From positions 87,582 through 151,581 of the forward strand of contig CACWNW010000004.1 in assembly GCA_902762305.1 (NCBI GenBank): DNA of 64,000 bases. Direction: 5' to 3'. Both the position numbers and the translations under genes were made by a program. The notes below the pieces were generated by a model that did no database searches, was not told the origin of the DNA, and worked only from the letters and a program-made list of their open reading frames with translations. This document shows, piece by piece, positions 59,915 to 64,000 of the stretch. The DNA comes from Fibrobacter succinogenes (lineage in GTDB: Bacteria; Fibrobacterota; Fibrobacteria; Fibrobacterales; Fibrobacteraceae). Position 1 is the stretch's first letter, and each line of letters opens with the position of its first letter.

Positions 59915-62388
59915 CTAAAACAGCGTCGGGTCTTCGGGCTCGCCGCCATCTTCGCTCGTTCCGTCGTCGAAACTATCCGGCGGCGTGATGCGGCTCGTAC
60001 GCTTGACCTTCTTAGCCGTGAACTTGCTGCCGAGCGCCTTGTAGCTCTTGATGTCGGCGACTTCCGTCAGGTCGAGTTCTTCCTTCTGGACTTCGCGGCC
60101 CACCTGGTATTCCATGAGCTGGCGCGCGTCCTCGGTGGCGAAGAATTCAATCATCTGCGAATCCTTGTGGTCGCTGATGAGGCTGAATTCCGTCGTCATG
60201 GGGCAGCCTTCCAGGTTGAAGCGCTTCACCATGTAGTTGAAGTTGCCTCCCTCGAAGTACAGCACGGTAAATACCTGCGTTGGGTCGAACTTGTGGACGT
60301 ATTTCACGCCGGTACCCACGAGAATCGGGTCGGCCATGTCGTGCACGCGGGCCGTACCGTTCTCCTTCACGATAAGGATCTTGTCCTTCTCACCGAATTC
60401 GCCGATGCGGTCGCCCTTCTTCTGCGTGCTGATGAGGCCGCTGGGGGCATCGAAGTAGAGCACGCGCGCCCCGAGGGTACTCACGCCCTTGCGGATGCGC
60501 TTCACGCTCTTGACCGGGTACTTGGTGACAATGTTGCCCATGGCGCCGCGGCCCTTCACCTCGATGGAACTGAAGTCCACTTCGAAGTTGAGCTTGGTGC
60601 GCGGGCGCGGCTTGAGCGTCACTTCCACGACTTCTGCCTCGCCGTTCATATTGCTGGAGAGGTAAAGCAGGCGGCTACCGGGCTTGTTCTTACCCATGAA
60701 GTAGTCCTTGTCGCGGGTCACGCCGCCCACGTTGAAGCGCTTGATGTAGGCCGTGCCTTCCTTGCCGTCCTGGTGGATGACGTTATAGATATGGCGTTCG
60801 TCGTCCTTGTTGAACTTCTCGACAAGCACGATGTTCTTGCCCACGAAGTCCTTGTCGGACACTTTTACCACCTTGAAGCTGCCGTCGGCCTTGAACACGA
60901 TGAGGTCGTCGTACTCGGAGACGTCGAAGAGGTATTCTTCCTTCTTCATGCCTGTGCCGAGGAAGCCTTCCTTGCGGTTCACGTAGAGCTTCTGGTTGGC
61001 AAGTGCCACGTGCACGGCGCTCACCTGGCCGAATTCCGCGATTTCCGTCTTGCGGTCGCGACCTTCGCCGTACTTCTTGAGGATGTTCTTGAAGTAGTTT
61101 ACGGCGTAGTCGGTGAGGTGTTCCTTGTTGTAGTTCACTTCCTCGATTTTCTTGTCGAGTTCTTCCAGGAATTCGTCGGCCTTCTTTCGGTCAAAACGGC
61201 TGATGCGGCGCACCGGGATTTCGGCCAGTTTCAGGATTTCTTCGCGGGTCACTTCGCGGCGGAGCTTGCGCACGTAGGGCTTCAAGCCTTCGTCAATCAA
61301 TTGGACCATCTCGTCGTGGGTCTTGGCCTTCTTGATGACCTCGTAGACTTCCTTCTCGATGAAGATTTTCTCGAGGCTCGTCATGTGCCACTGGTCCTGC
61401 AGGTGCTTGAGCTCGTTGTCGAGTTCCCAGTCGAGCAGGTGCACCGTGTGGTCGGTGCTGAGCTTCAGGAGTTCGGTCGTGTTGCTGAAGCGCGGCTTCT
61501 TGTCGATAATCACGCAGCTGTTCGCGGCCAAGGTCGTCTGGCAGTCGGTAAACGCGTAGAGCGCGTCCATCACGACTTGCGGGTCGGAACCTGCTTGCAG
61601 GTGGATCTGGATTTCCACGTTTTCAGTGGTGTGGTCCACAATCTGCTTGATCTTGATTTTGCCCTTGTCGTTGGCCGCCACGATGGAGTCGATAAGGCTG
61701 TCCGTAGTGGTGCCGAAGGGAATTTCGCGGATGACGAGCGTCTTGTTGTCGAGTTTCTCGATTTTTGCACGGACCTTGAGACGTCCGCCGCGTTCGCCGT
61801 CGTTGTATTCGCTCACGTCGATGATGCCGCCCGTGTAGAAGTCCGGGTACAGCGTGAACTTGCGGCCGCGCAGGTAGTCGATGCTCGCCTGGCACAGTTC
61901 CTTGAAGTTGTGGGGGAGGATGGTGGTGGAAAGGCCCACCGCGATGCCGTCCGTCCGTCGTAGTTCGGAATCCAGTCGGTGGTCTCGGGGTTGAACATCA
62001 CGTCGAGCGCAAATTCGCTGAGCTTGCCTTCGATGTAACGCGGGGCGGCTGCCTCGTCGCCCGTAAGCGGGTTACCCCAGTTACCTTGCGGCTCGATAAG
62101 CAGATTCTTCTGGCCCATGTTCACGAGCGCCGTGTAGATGGAGGAGTCGCCGTGCGGGTGGTAGTGCATGGTATCGCCCACGATACCCGCCACCTTGTGG
62201 AAGCTCCCGTCGTTCATCTCGTACATCGTGTGGAGAATGCGGCGCTGCACCGGCTTGAGGCCATCCTCGAAATAGGGGACGGCGCGGTCCAGAATAGTAT
62301 AGCTCGCATAGTCCAGGAACCAGCCGTTGTACAGCTTTTCCAGGTGGTTTACGTTGGAAAGTCCTAAAGTTTTCTGTTCTTCGTCCAT
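59915..62388 (-). pseudogene. parC: DNA topoisomerase IV subunit A (Bacteroidetes-type ParC), broken by an apparent deletion and frameshift
   Basis: Two frames together make a full ParC. The N-terminal frame (62388 to about 61955) has W-F-L-D-Y-A-S-Y, H-P-H-G-D-S-S-I and the catalytic Y118 in A-A-P-R-Y-I-E, then Y-D-G-R. The C-terminal frame resumes with D-G-I-A-V-G-L-S-T-T-I-L-P-H-N. Compared with related ParC proteins, the roughly 19-residue K-E-P-V...L-P segment between them is missing, which is about 58 bases and shifts the frame. The junction reads GACGGACGGACGG. As ParC is essential, an assembly or sequencing error is likely; a true lesion is possible. Confidence 0.85.
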
Positions 62389-62409
62389 GATCTAGCCTTG
62401 TCGCGCCTA

Positions 62410-64000
62410 TTAAAGTTCTTCCACGGCTTCGGTGCGCAGGTTTTCTACGATGTAGTCCTGGCGTGCCTGCGTGTTCTTGCCCATGTAGTATTCCAGCAAC
62501 TTGCCCAGGGAGGCGTCGTTCGGCATGGTGACGGTCTCCAGGTGCATGTTTTCGCCGATGAGCAGCTTGAAGTCCTCGGAATCCATTTCACCGAGGCCTT
62601 TGAAGCGCGTGATTTCCAAATCTTTCTTGTTGATTTCCTTCGCGGCCTTGTCGCGTTCCTCTTCGTCGTAGCAGTAGAAGGTCTTTTTCTTGTCCTTCCT
62701 GTTACGGACGCGGAACAGCGGGGCCTGCAGAATGTAGAGGTGCTTTTCCTGCACGAGTTCCGGGAAGAACTGCAGGAAGAACGTCATCACAAGGAGGCGG
62801 ATGTGCATACCGTCCACGTCAGCATCGGTCGCGATAATCACCTTGTCGTAGCGCAGGTCCTCGAGCCCGTTTTCGATGTTGAGGGCGGCCTGGAGCAAGT
62901 TCCATTCCTCGTTCTCATACACGATTTTCTTGGAAAGGCCGTAGCTGTTCTTCGGCTTGCCGCGCAAACTAAACACTGCCTGGGTCTTCGGGTTGCGTGC
63001 CGTCGTGATTGTACCCGATGCGGAATTACCCTCGGTAATGAAGATCATCGTCTCGCTCTTGAGCGGGTTCTTCGCGTCGGTGAGGTGCACGCTGCAGTCG
63101 CGCAGCTTCTTGTTGTTGAGGTTAGCCTTCTTGGCGCGTTCGTTCGCCAGTTTCTTGACGCCGGCCAGTTCCTTGCGCAGCTTTTCGTTCTGCGTGATGC
63201 GTTCCAGGAGCTTCTTGGCCGTATCTTCGTTCTTGTGCAGGTAGTTGTCGAGCTCGCGGGCCACGAAATCCACGATCCAGGTGCGGAGCGCGGGGCCGTT
63301 CGGGGCCGTGGTGGTGCTGCCCAGCTTTGTCTTGGTCTGGGATTCGAAAACCGGTTCCTGGATGCGCACGGAAACGGCTCCCACGATGCAGTTGCGCACG
63401 TCGGATGCGTCGTATTCCTTCTTGAAGTGGTCGCGCACGCCCTTCACCAAGCCCTCGCGGAATGCCGCCTGGTGGGTACCGCCCTGGGTGGTGTGCTGGC
63501 CGTTCACGAAACTGAAGTAGTGTTCGCCTTCCTGGTTCGAGTGCGTGATGGCAAACTCGATGTCCTTGCCCTTGCAGTGGATGACCGGGTAGCGGATGGT
63601 ATCGTCGGTGCGGCTGTGGAGCAGGTCCAAGAGCCCGTTCGGGCTGTTGTAATCCTTGCCGTTCATCACGAGCGTGAGCCCGTTGTTCAGGTAGGCGTAG
63701 TTCCAGATTTTCTCTTCCATGTAGGCGGGAAGGAACCGGAAGTTCTTGAACAGGTCGTTATCGGGTTCGAAGTAGATTTCGGTGCCGTTTTTCTCGGTGG
63801 TGGAGGTAATCTTGAAGTCCTTCACCAAGATGCCCTTGCTGAACTCGGCGCGCTTGACCTTGCCGTCGCGGAAACTTTGTACGATAAACTTGGTCGAAAG
63901 CGCGTTCACCGCCTTGGTACCCACGCCGTTCATGCCCACCGACTTCTGGAAGGCTTCGGAATCGTACTTGCCGCCCGTATTCATCTTCGACACGCAGTCG
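62410..64000 (-). CDS. parE: DNA topoisomerase IV subunit B (ParE), partial
   Basis: About 530 C-terminal residues are in the window; the N-terminal ATPase start is beyond 64000. The visible part begins at D-C-V-S-K-M-N-T-G-G-K-Y-D (ATP lid) and has S-V-G-M-N-G-V-G-T-K-A-V-N, Q-H-T-T-Q-G-G-T-H, the TOPRIM motif F-I-T-E-G-N-S-A-S-G and D-A-D-V-D-G-M-H-I-R. The Q-G-G-T-H loop and length suit the Bacteroidetes ParE type. parC follows 21 bases after its stop in the same direction. Confidence 0.94.
   Translation of the reverse strand, partial: DCVSKMNTGGKYDSEAFQKSVGMNGVGTKAVNALSTKFIVQSFRDGKVKRAEFSKGILVKDFKITSTTEKNGTEIYFEPDNDLFKNFRFLPAYMEEKIWNYAYLNNGLTLVMNGKDYNSPNGLLDLLHSRTDDTIRYPVIHCKGKDIEFAITHSNQEGEHYFSFVNGQHTTQGGTHQAAFREGLVKGVRDHFKKEYDASDVRNCIVGAVSVRIQEPVFESQTKTKLGSTTTAPNGPALRTWIVDFVARELDNYLHKNEDTAKKLLERITQNEKLRKELAGVKKLANERAKKANLNNKKLRDCSVHLTDAKNPLKSETMIFITEGNSASGTITTARNPKTQAVFSLRGKPKNSYGLSKKIVYENEEWNLLQAALNIENGLEDLRYDKVIIATDADVDGMHIRLLVMTFFLQFFPELVQEKHLYILQAPLFRVRNRKDKKKTFYCYDEEERDKAAKEINKKDLEITRFKGLGEMDSEDFKLLIGENMHLETVTMPNDASLGKLLEYYMGKNTQARQDYIVENLRTEAVEEL

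Noticed and set aside
59915..61939. An independent 674-residue topoisomerase-like protein starting with G-L-S-T-T
   Set aside because: It lacks the catalytic Tyr domain, which lies directly upstream in another frame. The two frames are one interrupted parC.
60167..61963. 598-codon plus-strand frame opposite parC
   Set aside because: Antisense to the C-terminal ParC frame; no motif and V/H/L/E-rich shadow composition.

Overview
The window looks like a chromosomal segment of a Fibrobacter-like bacterium (Fibrobacteres, FCB group). This is inferred from the gene content, not from a database match: a secreted GH10 xylanase, a Bacteroidetes-style topoisomerase IV pair, a flexirubin/aryl-polyene pigment locus, many exported proteins of unknown family, and promoter-like boxes of the form TAnnTTTG. 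Coding density is high, with no intergenic gap over 300 bases. I see no transposase, integrase, phage gene, rRNA or CRISPR array.

Layout. 1-3200: tail of a GT2 glycosyltransferase, slyD, a periplasmic parvulin, and prfB with its programmed +1 frameshift. 3200-7900: two small membrane genes (one MauE/DoxX-like), then a minus-strand unit of an unknown protein, a PHP phosphoesterase and an outer-membrane barrel protein. 7886-13000: RNase HI, mfd, a TatD nuclease and a 65-residue protein. 13007-15801: the classic lepA-lepB pair, in which LepB has an odd catalytic lysine position. 15942-18575: cyclophilin, a histone-H1-like protein with a DksA-type zinc finger, and a TraB/GumN lipoprotein. 18645-20069: argH.

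20128-37079 is the centrepiece: a complete aryl polyene (APE) locus in two divergent arms. The minus arm holds an O-methyltransferase, a ketosynthase-like chain-length partner, a PlsC acyltransferase and perhaps a lipoprotein. The plus arm holds two acyl carrier proteins, a membrane/AMP-ligase/dehydratase triple fusion, GT2, an LpxL-like acyltransferase, an aromatic amino acid ammonia-lyase, thioesterase, LolA-like carrier, MMPL exporter, DUF3261 lipoprotein, ketosynthase, dehydratase, ketoreductase and a second ketosynthase. Gene order follows the apeB-to-apeR order as I recall it from proteobacterial loci. The lyase suggests a cinnamate or coumarate starter, as in flexirubins. Together the genes would make an aryl-capped polyene and move the product to the outer membrane.

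37146-43037: apt, a YhcC-type radical SAM protein, the xylanase, a small membrane protein, a SUI1/YciH factor, an exported MORN-like protein and tRNA-Arg(CCU). 43261-49801: an AlgX/AlgJ-like SGNH protein with a cysteine-rich insert, an orphan HigA-like regulator bracketed by heptad repeats, PmbA/TldE, and two AT-richer exported proteins. 49908-58144: a stand-alone TrpB2, a 53-residue ORF, a NifU-like protein with a degenerate scaffold domain, a DUF748/AsmA-like protein, a YdcF-like protein, rimI, tsaB and ddl. 58280-64000: three small exported proteins, then parC (broken here by an apparent 58-base deletion) and parE, which runs off the end.
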